Assembly: GCA_016839555.1 (NCBI GenBank)
Contig: JAEOUA010000010.1
Span: 186,001-250,000, forward strand
Source: Promethearchaeota archaeon
GTDB lineage: Archaea; Asgardarchaeota; Lokiarchaeia; Sigyniarchaeales; SOKP01
Direction: 5' to 3'
DNA: 64,000 bases
A model generated the notes under the pieces. That model saw nothing but the letters and a program-made list of their open reading frames with translations, had not been told where the DNA came from and ran no database searches. Within the stretch, counting starts at the first letter, position 1; each line of letters opens with the position of its first letter. Below, piece after piece: positions 45,178 to 54,265 of this stretch. Both the position numbers and the translations under genes were made by a program.

Positions 45178-45774
45178 TTAATTGTTATTAAGAAGAGTAG
45201 TTTTTTGATAAGATTTTGATAGAATTAAGGTTAGGATTTTTTCGAATGTTTCTAGTACACCTTCGCCGTTTAGGGCGATTGTTCGAATAAGCGCGATATT
45301 ATCATAAGATTCATAGTTGATTTCTTTTAAAAAATGAGGCACCGCAAATTTTTCTCGCAAATCCTGTTTGTTTAAGGCAATCACTTTAGGTATTTCATTT
45401 AAGGTTTTTCTATTAAAATATCTCTTCAGCTCTTTCCACGAATTAATGTTCCTCTTGAGTGCTTCTTTGTAAGAATCGGCAACAAATATAATTCCGTCTG
45501 TTGCCCTTACAACTGTTGGACGTGTGATAAGGTAAAAATCCTGACCTGTAGTAGTATAAATATTCATTTTAAGCTTCCAGTTCTTATTCTGAAAGGTAAT
45601 TGTTCCATAATCAAAAAATAAGGTTCTATTTACAGTGCTTTCGATGCTCTGTATCTCTTCTCCTTTACCAAAGTGATTGAATAAACTCTTAATAGAGGTT
45701 GTTTTACCCGACATTGCAGGGCCATAGTAGACAATTTTAAGCTGAATAACCTTTTCCAAACTATTAATTATCAT
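45178..45774 (-). CDS. MglA-like small GTPase
   Basis: 198 residues. P-loop YYGPAMSGKTTSIKSLF (about 16-32) is of the MglA kind, with a bulky AMS stretch. The switch-II box reads TTTGQDFY (normally DTxGQ, the Asp replaced by Thr), then FVADS, NKQD and an EGVLETFEKIL end. MglA-type GTPases set polarity and motility in bacteria, and relatives are frequent in Asgard archaea. No lipidation Cys. The Asp-to-Thr change in the DxxG motif would affect Mg2+/GTP handling, a common feature of the MglA group. No GAP partner (MglB) was recognised next to it. Confidence 0.8.
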   Translation of the reverse strand: MIINSLEKVIQLKIVYYGPAMSGKTTSIKSLFNHFGKGEEIQSIESTVNRTLFFDYGTITFQNKNWKLKMNIYTTTGQDFYLITRPTVVRATDGIIFVADSYKEALKRNINSWKELKRYFNRKTLNEIPKVIALNKQDLREKFAVPHFLKEINYESYDNIALIRTIALNGEGVLETFEKILTLILSKSYQKTTLLNNN

Positions 45775-45853
45775 TTTTTACATTTAATAGTTATAAAAAG
45801 AATTATTTAAAGAACGAGATAATTCTAATCAAAAATCCAAAAAACTTTTTTAA

Positions 45854-46183
45854 TCAAAGATGATAGATTTTTTTCATTTTTTTATTGATTTTGCGTTTTA
45901 TTTGCTTACTTATATGACCTAATTCTCCAATAATAAGATTCTTACTAATAGTGGCTATTTTATCTAAAAAGATTGTAGAACTAACTTTCAAATTAGTAAT
46001 CGGAAAATCTTTATAATTTTTATCTAAGATAATATAAGTTTCTTCTGAGGATTTTGGTATTTTAGAAGATATAAATACCACAACCACATCTTTTGGTCTT
46101 TCAAGGATAACTAGAGCTGGTCTTCTCTTAACTGTTTTTAAATCGGTAAACGTGAATGGAATTAAAACAATTTTTCCTTTCAT
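45854..46183 (-). CDS. PemK/MazF-like toxin (mRNA interferase)
   Basis: 109 residues. The MazF fold is seen in KGKIVLIPFTFTDLKTVKRRPALVIL (residues 2-27, with the usual P-F.D...K.RPALV), VVVVFISSKI, and SSTIFLDKIATISKNLIIGELGHIS, corresponding to the family R/K-x-x-K-I-xx-I element and helix. Likely cleaves RNA when freed from its antitoxin. Overlaps the antitoxin stop by four bases (ATGA), the usual coupling in TA pairs. One caution is that no growth effect can be read from sequence. Confidence 0.75.
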   Translation of the reverse strand: MKGKIVLIPFTFTDLKTVKRRPALVILERPKDVVVVFISSKIPKSSEETYIILDKNYKDFPITNLKVSSTIFLDKIATISKNLIIGELGHISKQIKRKINKKMKKIYHL

Positions 46184-46422
46184 TTGTATCGCTTAATTAA
46201 ATCTTCATCTGTATAGATATCGGGTTCTTTTTCAAGGAACTCTTTTAAAGAACGTTCAGAAAGCATTTCTAATTCTTGACAAAATATTGGTCCTTCTTGA
46301 TATTTTAAATTTTTCAAATAATTTTCAATAGCTCTGCTTGCGATAGAAGACCAATTTACTTCAGGGTAATCTTCCATTTTTTTTACTAATTCTTCTGGGA
46401 TGGAGATTATTAGTTTACTCAT
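46180..46422 (-). CDS. Ribbon-helix-helix-type antitoxin
   Basis: 80 residues. N-terminal MSKLIISIPEELVKKMEDYPEVNWSSIASRAIENYL is a strand-helix-helix DNA-binding fold; the acidic end (EFLEKEPDIYTDEDLIKRYK) is the likely toxin-binding tail. Sits before the MazF-like gene with a four-base overlap. Probably binds its own promoter. Confidence 0.75.
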   Translation of the reverse strand: MSKLIISIPEELVKKMEDYPEVNWSSIASRAIENYLKNLKYQEGPIFCQELEMLSERSLKEFLEKEPDIYTDEDLIKRYK

Positions 46423-46917
46423 TTCTCTATTATTAATATAATACCATAATATAAATTTCTTTCTTTACATTAAGAATTAATTTAAAATTTTTTAAACTAT
46501 ATTCCCATATTAATATCTTGATTATCTTTCTTTAATATTTTCAATAAATCCGATATTCTTTCTCTACTTTAATCTTAAATTCTACATTATTTTCATTAAA
46601 TAATTATCATTTAATTCATAAATAATATGATAAATATCGTATTTGGATCTTCAAAATTAGCTATCCCAGATATAATATTTGAAAATTTTTAAATCTTTAA
46701 AAATTTATAAAATATTCCTAAAAGTAATATTTTGCCTTACTCTAATATGTTTTGAGAGCTATAATAAAATCTGATCAATATTACCCTCTAAACTTTGTGA
46801 TAATATTATGATTCATTTCTACAAAAAAAGAAAAAGAATTACATAAAGAAGAATATTTTTTTTAAAAATATATAGAAGGACTTAATTCAATTATAATTAA
46901 GAAAAAAGGGGTTAATA
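46423..46917. other. 495-bp non-coding gap
   Basis: Lies between the antitoxin start and the Rab-like GTPase stop. Very AT-rich. CTTAATT...AATTAAG (about 46879-46899) is a weak inverted repeat near the GTPase gene's end and may act in termination. No gene seen. Confidence 0.3.
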
Positions 46918-47451
46918 TTATGTCTCTTCTGCCTTTAATTTAGATGTGATTCTTTTAGTCAATTCAATAAACGCCTTTTCAACATTTTCATTGGTTTTAG
47001 CAGAAGTTTCTATATATATACTGCCTCTCTCCTTAGCAAACTCAGATGGAAGATTTGGTTCAATAATTCTTCCTACCTCCGAAATTAAATCTAATTTGTT
47101 TCCAATTAAAATAAAAGGAACTTCATGCTTCGTATAAGTTAACATCTCAGCATACCATTTTTTTATCAAATTATCATAGGTAAACGCTCTACTCAAATCA
47201 AAAACTAATAGAGCACCATTAGTACCTCTATAAAAATTGCGGCGCAAATACTTGAAGCGCTCTTGTCCTCCAATATCCCAAATAGTGAGAGTTGCTGAGA
47301 GATTTTCAAAATCAACTTTTTTATTCATAATATCAACCCCCATTGTCATTTCATATGAAGAAGAAAACCTGTTATGAACAAAACGATTAACTAAACTTGT
47401 TTTTCCCACGGATCCAGGGCCAATCAAAATGATTTTATATTGATACTTCAT
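46918..47451 (-). CDS. Rab/Ras-like small GTPase
   Basis: 177 residues from the ATG at 47451 (a TTG at 47466 adds five). All G boxes are present: GPGSVGKTSLVNRF (G1), TMGVDIMNKKV (G2 Thr), WDIGGQERFKYLR (G3; DxGGQ rather than the Rab DTAGQ), IGNKLDL (G4), ETSAK (G5). It ends LKAEET without the cysteine used for prenylation in eukaryotic Rabs, so membrane attachment by that route is absent. Close to the small GTPases known from Lokiarchaeia. Regulators are not visible nearby. Confidence 0.88.
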   Translation of the reverse strand: MKYQYKIILIGPGSVGKTSLVNRFVHNRFSSSYEMTMGVDIMNKKVDFENLSATLTIWDIGGQERFKYLRRNFYRGTNGALLVFDLSRAFTYDNLIKKWYAEMLTYTKHEVPFILIGNKLDLISEVGRIIEPNLPSEFAKERGSIYIETSAKTNENVEKAFIELTKRITSKLKAEET

Positions 47452-47666
47452 AATATTTTGACACAAATTAAATTAAATTAAAAATTTTACTCCTAGATTA
47501 ATTAGTAAAATTAATAGATAATAAAGATATCATTTTTAGCGTGTATTGTTAAAAAACGGTACTTTAAGTTTTAGATTTTAGACTCTAGAATCAATCAATA
47601 TAAATAGATTTATTAAGAAAAATGAGAATTATAATTAATAAAACTAAAAATAAATTTTAGATTTGT

Positions 47667-48371
47667 ATGAAAATTAAAAGTGATGTAAAAGGGATACTAT
47701 TCGATCTTGATGGTACTCTTTTAGATATTCATTTGACGAAATTTAATAGATCCTATACTAGAAATTTATATGAATATTTTCCAAGTTTAATGAATTTTGA
47801 CCAATTTTTTAAACATTACATGGCTTCAATTCAAAAAATGATTAATAATACAACGGGAAAAGCAAATTTTGATGTATTTCTAGATGAATTTCTTCCTCCT
47901 TTTAATCTAACAAGAGAAGAAGGAGAATCAATATTAAGAAATTATTATAAAAATGACTATCAAAAATTGAAAAAATTTGTAAATCCACGTCCGAAGCCAA
48001 GAGATACTGTTCAATATGTATTCAAAAAGAATTTTCAGGTTGTAATTGCTACCATTCCAATATTTATGCGTGATGCCATAAATGCACGTATGAACTGGGC
48101 GGGGATTGATGATTTTCAATTTGATTTAATAACCTATGCTGAAGATTTTACAACTTGTAAACCGAATTTAAATTATTATAAAGAAGTTTGTTCAAAAATC
48201 GGACTGAAACCCGAAGAATGTTTAGTTGTTGGAGATGAACATAATGAGATGGTGGCAAAATCGCTCGGTTGTCAAACTTTTTTGATTAAAAGCCCAATGA
48301 CGCACTTAAAAGATGATACACCAAAGCCCGATTTTGTTGGAAATTTACAGGATTTAATAAAATTATTATAA
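47667..48371 (+). CDS. HAD-family hydrolase (phosphatase-like), copy 2
   Basis: 234 residues. Motif I ILFDLDGTLLDI, helical cap, motif II VIATIPIFMRD, motif III lysine in TTCKPNLNYYKEVCSKI, motif IV ECLVVGDEHNEMVAKSLG. Close relative of the gene at 39067, about 8 kb away on the other strand. A TATA-like AATATAAATAG lies near 47597. Likely a small-molecule phosphatase, substrate unknown. Confidence 0.8.
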   Translation: MKIKSDVKGILFDLDGTLLDIHLTKFNRSYTRNLYEYFPSLMNFDQFFKHYMASIQKMINNTTGKANFDVFLDEFLPPFNLTREEGESILRNYYKNDYQKLKKFVNPRPKPRDTVQYVFKKNFQVVIATIPIFMRDAINARMNWAGIDDFQFDLITYAEDFTTCKPNLNYYKEVCSKIGLKPEECLVVGDEHNEMVAKSLGCQTFLIKSPMTHLKDDTPKPDFVGNLQDLIKLL

Positions 48372-48484
48372 AGATTAAAAAGAATATAATCTTCAGCAAT
48401 TAATTTATAAATAAAATACACTTCCTCTCTATCTTATTTAAAAAAATTATTTAGAAAAGTAAAAATAATAAAAAAAATTTTGAA

Positions 48485-49066
48485 TTAAGCAGTCTTTAAT
48501 TTTTTTCTTAAATATACTATACCGACAATGAGACCAGGAATTCCTACGACGATAAGGATCCAAAAAACGGCCCACAATAATTTTATAATCCAGTAGGTGT
48601 AAGCGATTGAATTAAATCTTGTAAAGAGGTTTCCGTCTATTGATATTAGAATTAGGAATACAATAAAAACTATAAAGCCGAAGACTCCACCTGCTGCGTT
48701 CGATTTCTGTCTTATACCTTCCTCTTTGCCTCTTTTTTGTTTCAATAGTTCCTTTTCTTCTTGAGGTAATCTATACCACCACAGACCAACTGTTAAACCA
48801 AAATAAACTGCGGCGGGAATTCCAACAAATAAAAGCTCCCATAGAGCAAGCCATAGTAAAAATATGATTACAGTTCCAAAAGAGAAATCTCCAATTGTCC
48901 AATTTCCATATCCTCCGATATCTGATTTAACTATAACAAAATATAATGTCAAAATTGCGCCAACTACTACCCCTACGATTCCTATAACTAATAAAATCCC
49001 TGCTTTCCAATGTTTTTGTAGCATCAACTTTAAAAAGGAATAATCTGTGATATCTTCATCACTCAT
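48485..49066 (-). CDS. Uncharacterised four-span membrane protein
   Basis: 193 residues with four membrane segments (about 20-45, 62-95, 128-148, 160-186) and a charged middle loop (LPQEEKELLKQKRGKEEG). The short N-terminus (MSDEDITDYSFLKLML) is acidic. No family recognised. AAAGGTGAA lies about six bases before the ATG (49072-49080), a good ribosome-binding site. Confidence 0.6.
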   Translation of the reverse strand: MSDEDITDYSFLKLMLQKHWKAGILLVIGIVGVVVGAILTLYFVIVKSDIGGYGNWTIGDFSFGTVIIFLLWLALWELLFVGIPAAVYFGLTVGLWWYRLPQEEKELLKQKRGKEEGIRQKSNAAGGVFGFIVFIVFLILISIDGNLFTRFNSIAYTYWIIKLLWAVFWILIVVGIPGLIVGIVYLRKKLKTA

Positions 49067-49255
49067 TTACCTTCACCTTTTATATTTTTTTTATGCTTTT
49101 GTTTATGATTTTATAATCAATACTTTTTTTATGTTATGAAATAAAGAAGTATAGTGATATATATTTCTAATGTAAATATTTTATATATAATTGATTTATA
49201 GCTCTATATATTTACTTTTAAAAAAAGTTCAGGGTTAATAATTAAAGAGAAAAAT

Positions 49256-49636
49256 CTATGATAAAAGCAATTTATTGCCTTGAATTTTATAGGGAAGTAT
49301 GCCTCGTAAAATTAACAATTCAATTTCTCTTCTCAATAATTCTGGTTTTAAATCAAATTCCATAGTTTCTTTAAAATGGGAGCTTAAAGAATTGAAATCT
49401 ATTTCTTTATGATCTCTAGCCAATTCTGATAATTCTTTTGTGATTTTCTTCTGATTTAATAAAGATTCCGCATTTGAAATTAATTGATATAACTTATGAG
49501 TAAGACTAGTATCGAAATCTCCTTTTATTTCAATCTCTTTTAATTTATACAAAATATTTAATGCATCTATGTAGTTTTCTTGAGAAATGTGTTCCTCAGC
49601 TTCAGTTAATAATCTAATAAATTCTTTAGTTTCCAT
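49256..49636 (-). CDS. Uncharacterised helical protein
   Basis: 126 residues, not recognised. Helical hairpins (RLLTEAEEHISQENYIDALNILYKL, HKLYQLISNAESLLNQK) give way to a C-terminal part (LLRREIELLILRGILPYKIQGNKLLL) that looks like a winged helix, as in PCI-type ends. Stands alone. Confidence 0.5.
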   Translation of the reverse strand: METKEFIRLLTEAEEHISQENYIDALNILYKLKEIEIKGDFDTSLTHKLYQLISNAESLLNQKKITKELSELARDHKEIDFNSLSSHFKETMEFDLKPELLRREIELLILRGILPYKIQGNKLLLS

Positions 49637-49837
49637 TTTTTAACGCAACTATCTTAATTTAATTATTTTGAATAATCTATTGTGAATATTATAATTTTTT
49701 TATTTTATATTAATCAAAGTATCTCTTATCTTCATAATAATAATTATTTTGAATGATAATTCCATATTTTATAAAACAAACGCTTTAAAGGCTTGATTTA
49801 TTACTTTAAATTAATAATAGTAAAAAGTTGATTAAAA

Positions 49838-50065
49838 ATGGTTGATAAAGAAAAAGTCGAAAAAATTATAGAAAGGATAAGATCGCAATTAAAAATGGAC
49901 GGTGGCGATGTAGAGCTTGTCGAAATAACTGATGAGGGAATTGTGAAGGTTCGCCTTCAAGGGCATTGTGTGGGCTGCATTCATGCTCAGGAGACATTAA
50001 AATATGGGATAGAAAGAGCGATCAAGCAATTCGTGCCTGATATAAAGTCAGTCGTAAGTGTCTAA
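49838..50065 (+). CDS. NifU C-terminal domain (Nfu-type iron-sulfur carrier)
   Basis: 75 residues, the whole length of the NifU-C domain. It shows IRSQLKMDGGDVELVEI, VKVRLQGHCVGCIHAQETLKYGIE with the CxxC pair that carries a 4Fe-4S cluster, and a final PDIKSVVSV. It delivers clusters to apoproteins; this genome segment has many Fe-S proteins to serve. Single gene, ATG start. Confidence 0.9.
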   Translation: MVDKEKVEKIIERIRSQLKMDGGDVELVEITDEGIVKVRLQGHCVGCIHAQETLKYGIERAIKQFVPDIKSVVSV

Positions 50066-50225
50066 TTTTTTATTTTTTAAATTTTTTTAAAGTCAAAATA
50101 ACTTAATTTTATTCTTGATAATATTTTTCTGATTTAAGAATTAGATTAATAGTAAAATTTTAATTTGATTTTGTTAAATGCTCTCATTTTTTTAAAATAA
50201 TAATAATCAGAATTATTGAAACCAA

Positions 50226-51005
50226 TTAAAGACATAAATTGATAAAATCCGTTATTATTTTTTCTCCAGCGATTTTTGCTTTGTCAATAATTTCATCACT
50301 AATATAGGGAGGATAATGATAATTTCCTATATGATTTTCAGGGTGAAATTGAATTGAATATATCGGTTTATTTTTATGCCGCATATATTGAACAGTTTTA
50401 TAGTTATCAAGAGCAAGAGTGGCAATTATTTTGAAATGTTTGCGCAATTCAAAGTTATAAGGATCTATATAATCTTTATGATTAAGGTTCACATAAATGC
50501 GCTCATGTGGGATTAATTCATCGGGAAATCTTATTCGTAATAAGGAAACATCATTATTTACTACACGATAATTCATTCTTTTGATCTTTGAATTAAAAGC
50601 ATAGGCGGCTAATTGGTGTCCAAAACAAATTGCTAAAATAGGTTTATTGTATTTTCTTTTAATTAGTTCCAATTCTTTTCTAAATAACTCTTTCATATTT
50701 TCGTTCTTATAAAAATTGGAAACATTAAGGTTGGACCCAGTTAAAATTAATCCTTTACTTTTTTTGAGGGTGTAATAATTAATTTCAGAAAAATGGATTG
50801 TGTTTACACGGACCTCCGGAAAATTTATTCTTATAATATTCTCTAATCTAATGATTCTCTCTGGTTTAGCTTTGGTAGGATAATTATTTATAATGTAGAT
50901 TATCTTATGTTTTTTAAATGCTAATCTTATTTTTATTTTTAATTTAATATAGATTCTCTTGATTTTATTTTTAATTTTCTTTAGGAATTGCGCCATTCTT
51001 ATCAA
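50226..51005 (-). CDS. Class I glutamine amidotransferase-like protein
   Basis: About 256-259 residues (TTG at 51005 or ATG at 50996). A basic N-terminus (KKIKNKIKRIYIKLKIKIRL) precedes the amidotransferase fold: GLILTGSNLN, the nucleophile Cys in ICFGHQLAAYAF, and YSIQFHPENHIG with the His and Glu of the triad. GuaA-type single-domain amidotransferases are the closest kind, but no synthetase domain adjoins it. It may be a gamma-glutamyl hydrolase or a stand-alone glutaminase subunit. The basic lead is unusual. Confidence 0.75.
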   Translation of the reverse strand: MIRMAQFLKKIKNKIKRIYIKLKIKIRLAFKKHKIIYIINNYPTKAKPERIIRLENIIRINFPEVRVNTIHFSEINYYTLKKSKGLILTGSNLNVSNFYKNENMKELFRKELELIKRKYNKPILAICFGHQLAAYAFNSKIKRMNYRVVNNDVSLLRIRFPDELIPHERIYVNLNHKDYIDPYNFELRKHFKIIATLALDNYKTVQYMRHKNKPIYSIQFHPENHIGNYHYPPYISDEIIDKAKIAGEKIITDFINLCL

Positions 51006-51143
51006 ACTTTTAGCATTTAATTTGAGTTTAATTGACTATTATTGGTTTTTTAGAAATAATTTGTCTTTAATCTAGTACTTTGAATGCCTAATGTTTATAA
51101 TTTTTAAGTATTATAAGTTATAAATAGATGAACAATAAAAGTT

Positions 51144-52604
51144 TTAAAAAGGAAATCCTCCTAAAAGTCTATCAATAAGACTTTCATGTCTAGATCTTAC
51201 ATTTTGGATGCGATCTCCTGGTTCCAAGGGAATTTGTAAACCTTGAACATTGAGCGTATTAATTATTTTTATTGATTTAAAAGATTTTACTAATTCATCT
51301 TCTTCTTCATAATCGAGATCATATTTCACTGATAATTTTCCTTGAATTTGCCTGCCTCCATTGACTTTATATTTGTCTCCTTGATCATCAGAAACAATTC
51401 TGGAATTTTCTAAGATCACAGTAGCATATAAATTTCCTTGTTGCCTAATTTTTTCAATTTTTCGTGTTTGAAATTTAATTCCCAATTCATCTTGGATCTG
51501 CGGTCTTTGAAATTTAAGGGTCGGCAAATTTTTAATTTTTACTCCTAAATTAGCCTCATATTTAGAAATTTTTTGAATCCATTCATAAAGACTCTCTTTA
51601 AAACTAATAACATTTCCCCCATTTCTTTTAAAGCTAGCTTCGTTCCCATATGTTATTGCTCTTTCTATATTTTCTTTATGATAGGGATCTTCTGTGATTT
51701 TTCCTGATTGTGCCAAAGATATCGCATGTAATCCAGAACAACAACAAAGGTATGCAATATCTAATAAATCTTCTATATAGTGCTGAACATCAATTATTCT
51801 AACTTCCACACGATTTCTTGAAGGAGAATCATCCTTATCTCCTTGGATGTTCGTAAAAGGACCTCTAGGAGTAATATCCATTAAGCGATCCCCACTCGAA
51901 TTAGTGATAACCTTTTTCGAAAATTCATCCTCCCCAGAACCAATTTTTAGCTGATATCTCATAAGTCCATAATATCTCATAGGAATTAACGCTGGTTTTT
52001 CTTCAGGAATTTCTATTTGCGCAAACCCATTCGGTTTTAAAACCGTGCTATTTGCACATCTATTACTTGCAATATTTGTTTTTCTTCCTTGAAAAATCGG
52101 GGAATTCGCAGATAAAGCAATAATTTCCGGTAGCATATTCCATAAGTAATTATTTACTGCTTTTAATTCCCATGATTTCATTAAACTTTCTTTTTTTTGA
52201 ACAGACACATTAATATGTGTTCCCACGATTGGGTTGGGATCTGATTGGATTGGGTGGAGACTTTGCGTGAAGATTTTAACCTCTAACTTTTTCCCAGCAT
52301 CAATTAATAATCTCCTGCCGGCTTTTACCGCCTCTTCCAATTGATTTGGTCTTAAAGGAAGCGAAACATATTCTATTTGTGCGGGACTCGGTTCTGCATC
52401 TAGGCTCTGGATTTTTATACGAAGCGCATCAAGAAGATCATTATTCTGTTCAAGAATTTCTGCCGCTTTCATCATTAAATTATCTGCTGCCTCAATTAAA
52501 GTACCATCTTTGTTTAGAATTAGGAACTCTTCTTCTATTCCGCAAAGAACGCGATAATCATCCGTTATATCGTCAATTTCCTTTTCTTTTACATGAAACC
52601 ACAT
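51144..52604 (-). CDS. GCS2-family carboxylate-amine ligase (glutamate-cysteine ligase-like)
   Basis: 486 residues. GCS2 core: LCGIEEEFLIL (21-31), AEPSPAQIEYVSLPLRP, VGTHINVSVQ, ALSANSPIFQGRKTNIASNRCAN, and RVEVRIIDVQHYIEDLLDIAYL. It joins glutamate (or another carboxylate) to an amine with ATP. The last 100 residues (ATVILENSRIVSDDQGDKYKVNGGRQ... VQGLQIPLEPGDRIQ) form an added beta-rich domain not usual in YbdK proteins. Product not known. Confidence 0.8.
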   Translation of the reverse strand: MWFHVKEKEIDDITDDYRVLCGIEEEFLILNKDGTLIEAADNLMMKAAEILEQNNDLLDALRIKIQSLDAEPSPAQIEYVSLPLRPNQLEEAVKAGRRLLIDAGKKLEVKIFTQSLHPIQSDPNPIVGTHINVSVQKKESLMKSWELKAVNNYLWNMLPEIIALSANSPIFQGRKTNIASNRCANSTVLKPNGFAQIEIPEEKPALIPMRYYGLMRYQLKIGSGEDEFSKKVITNSSGDRLMDITPRGPFTNIQGDKDDSPSRNRVEVRIIDVQHYIEDLLDIAYLCCCSGLHAISLAQSGKITEDPYHKENIERAITYGNEASFKRNGGNVISFKESLYEWIQKISKYEANLGVKIKNLPTLKFQRPQIQDELGIKFQTRKIEKIRQQGNLYATVILENSRIVSDDQGDKYKVNGGRQIQGKLSVKYDLDYEEEDELVKSFKSIKIINTLNVQGLQIPLEPGDRIQNVRSRHESLIDRLLGGFPF

Positions 52605-52896
52605 TATAATACCACTTTTATCTATTCATAAATATATTTTTTGAAATTACATCTATACAATAAAAAATGGTTTTAATATCAAAAATTCATTTATTAAAAA
52701 TTATTAAATATCTTATTTTATAGATTTTAAGTTCTTGATTAAATGTTGTTTTCTTAATTATCTTGAACAATCAAATTATATTATAAAAATCTTTTTTAAG
52801 AAATAGAATGATTAAACAATAACTTTAATTCAATTAAATTAATTAAAAAGTGGGAGTTATCATAATATAATAAAAAAAAATGAAAAAAAAAAAAAA

Positions 52897-54174
52897 ATGA
52901 AAAAAAACGACAATAGCAATAAACTAAAAGAATCTGCTAAGAAAGATACAGGGGATTCAGAAGAGAAACAAAAAAAAGCAAAAAAACCAGAGAAAAAGAC
53001 ACAAACACAAATTTTACAAGAAACTTTAGGTTTAGAACCAGGTATTTTAGAAAATATAGAGCAAAAATTGTTTGTAGCAAGATTTCTCGATTACTATTCA
53101 GAGGAACCTCTTGATTTTATATATAGAGAGAAAGCTATCGATAGTTATAAAAATCAGATTTCCAACATCATAGAGAAATATGATAAAACTACTGAAGAAG
53201 ATAAACTTATTAAGCAGAGTTTTGAGAATAAACAGATTCTTAATACTATCGATAAAATAAGAGAACAAACAGAAAATATAGCGGCAGAAAAGGGATTTAA
53301 AAAATCTATAAATAAAAAAATGAGGAATTGGAGCATTTTAGTAAGTATCCCTATGTTTTTACTCATTATTGTATTTACTATTTTACCCTATTTTGATATC
53401 AATATTAATTATATATATCTTTTTCCTGTGTTATGTGTGTTCTGTATGGTGCCGACAATAATTCGAAATTTTTTGGCAAAGAAATGGTATAACTTTAAGG
53501 AACAAAACAAGATGGATATTTATACTACTAATCGTGAAGATATTATGATTCTAAAAGGTTTTATAAATGAAGTTTTAGAAAATGTAAGATCTAGACTCAT
53601 TGAACTTAAAGTTCCCTTAGAATTAATAAAATTTGTATTAAATAGCAATGATTATGATGCGGTAAAGGTTTTAAATCAAAAAGTGGAAAAGGGTACTAGA
53701 GTATATTACGTGAGATTTGATTATCCTTCCGGTATAGAACCATTTCCTATTCCCGAAGAATTGGCACGACAATATATACCACCAGAAAAAACCTTAGAAA
53801 AAATTGCAGAAGCAGAGAAAAATTTCATAGTATTAGAAAATATTGAGGCTGAAGGCGGAGTAATTGAAAGTTTTATTCCTACTTTAAAAGATAGTCTTGC
53901 TGAGCCTATAAATGAGATGTTGAATAATTGTGAATTTAAAAAAGCATCTAAAGATATAGAGTCAATTCTCCCTAATTATTCTACAGAAATGGCTATTTAT
54001 TGTAAATGCGGAGAAATGGTGAATATAAAGGGTATTCAAATCTGTACTTGGAAAAAAGATTTCAACTTTTATTTATTCGAAGGGGAAATTTGCGATTGTG
54101 GCGAAAAAGTATATGCGCTTTCATTAATGGACAAAAAGCAGGACATTCCAAAAGAATTAAAGAAAATATTTTGA
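52897..54174 (+). CDS. Membrane protein with C-terminal zinc-ribbon-like motif
   Basis: 425 residues. A lysine-rich, poly-charged lead, a helical region, two membrane segments at about 147-165 (SILVSIPMFLLIIVFTILP) and 171-190 (YIYLFPVLCVFCMVPTII), a long cytoplasmic part, and a C-terminal CKCGEMV...CDCGEKVY pair of CxC motifs that could bind zinc. Not a recognised family. The start is the second of two ATGs in an A-rich tract; the first (52880) is out of frame. Confidence 0.6.
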   Translation: MKKNDNSNKLKESAKKDTGDSEEKQKKAKKPEKKTQTQILQETLGLEPGILENIEQKLFVARFLDYYSEEPLDFIYREKAIDSYKNQISNIIEKYDKTTEEDKLIKQSFENKQILNTIDKIREQTENIAAEKGFKKSINKKMRNWSILVSIPMFLLIIVFTILPYFDININYIYLFPVLCVFCMVPTIIRNFLAKKWYNFKEQNKMDIYTTNREDIMILKGFINEVLENVRSRLIELKVPLELIKFVLNSNDYDAVKVLNQKVEKGTRVYYVRFDYPSGIEPFPIPEELARQYIPPEKTLEKIAEAEKNFIVLENIEAEGGVIESFIPTLKDSLAEPINEMLNNCEFKKASKDIESILPNYSTEMAIYCKCGEMVNIKGIQICTWKKDFNFYLFEGEICDCGEKVYALSLMDKKQDIPKELKKIF

Positions 54175-54265
54175 ATTTAAAATATGAACCATACAATCTG
54201 TATAAAAACTAATTTTTTACTAAATTTCTTATTTATTTTTTCAATTTTAAAAAGAAAGAATAAAT

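Noticed and set aside
46423..46917. A hidden RNA gene in the long gap
   Set aside because: No GC-rich block or tRNA-like arms were seen; only a weak AT inverted repeat.
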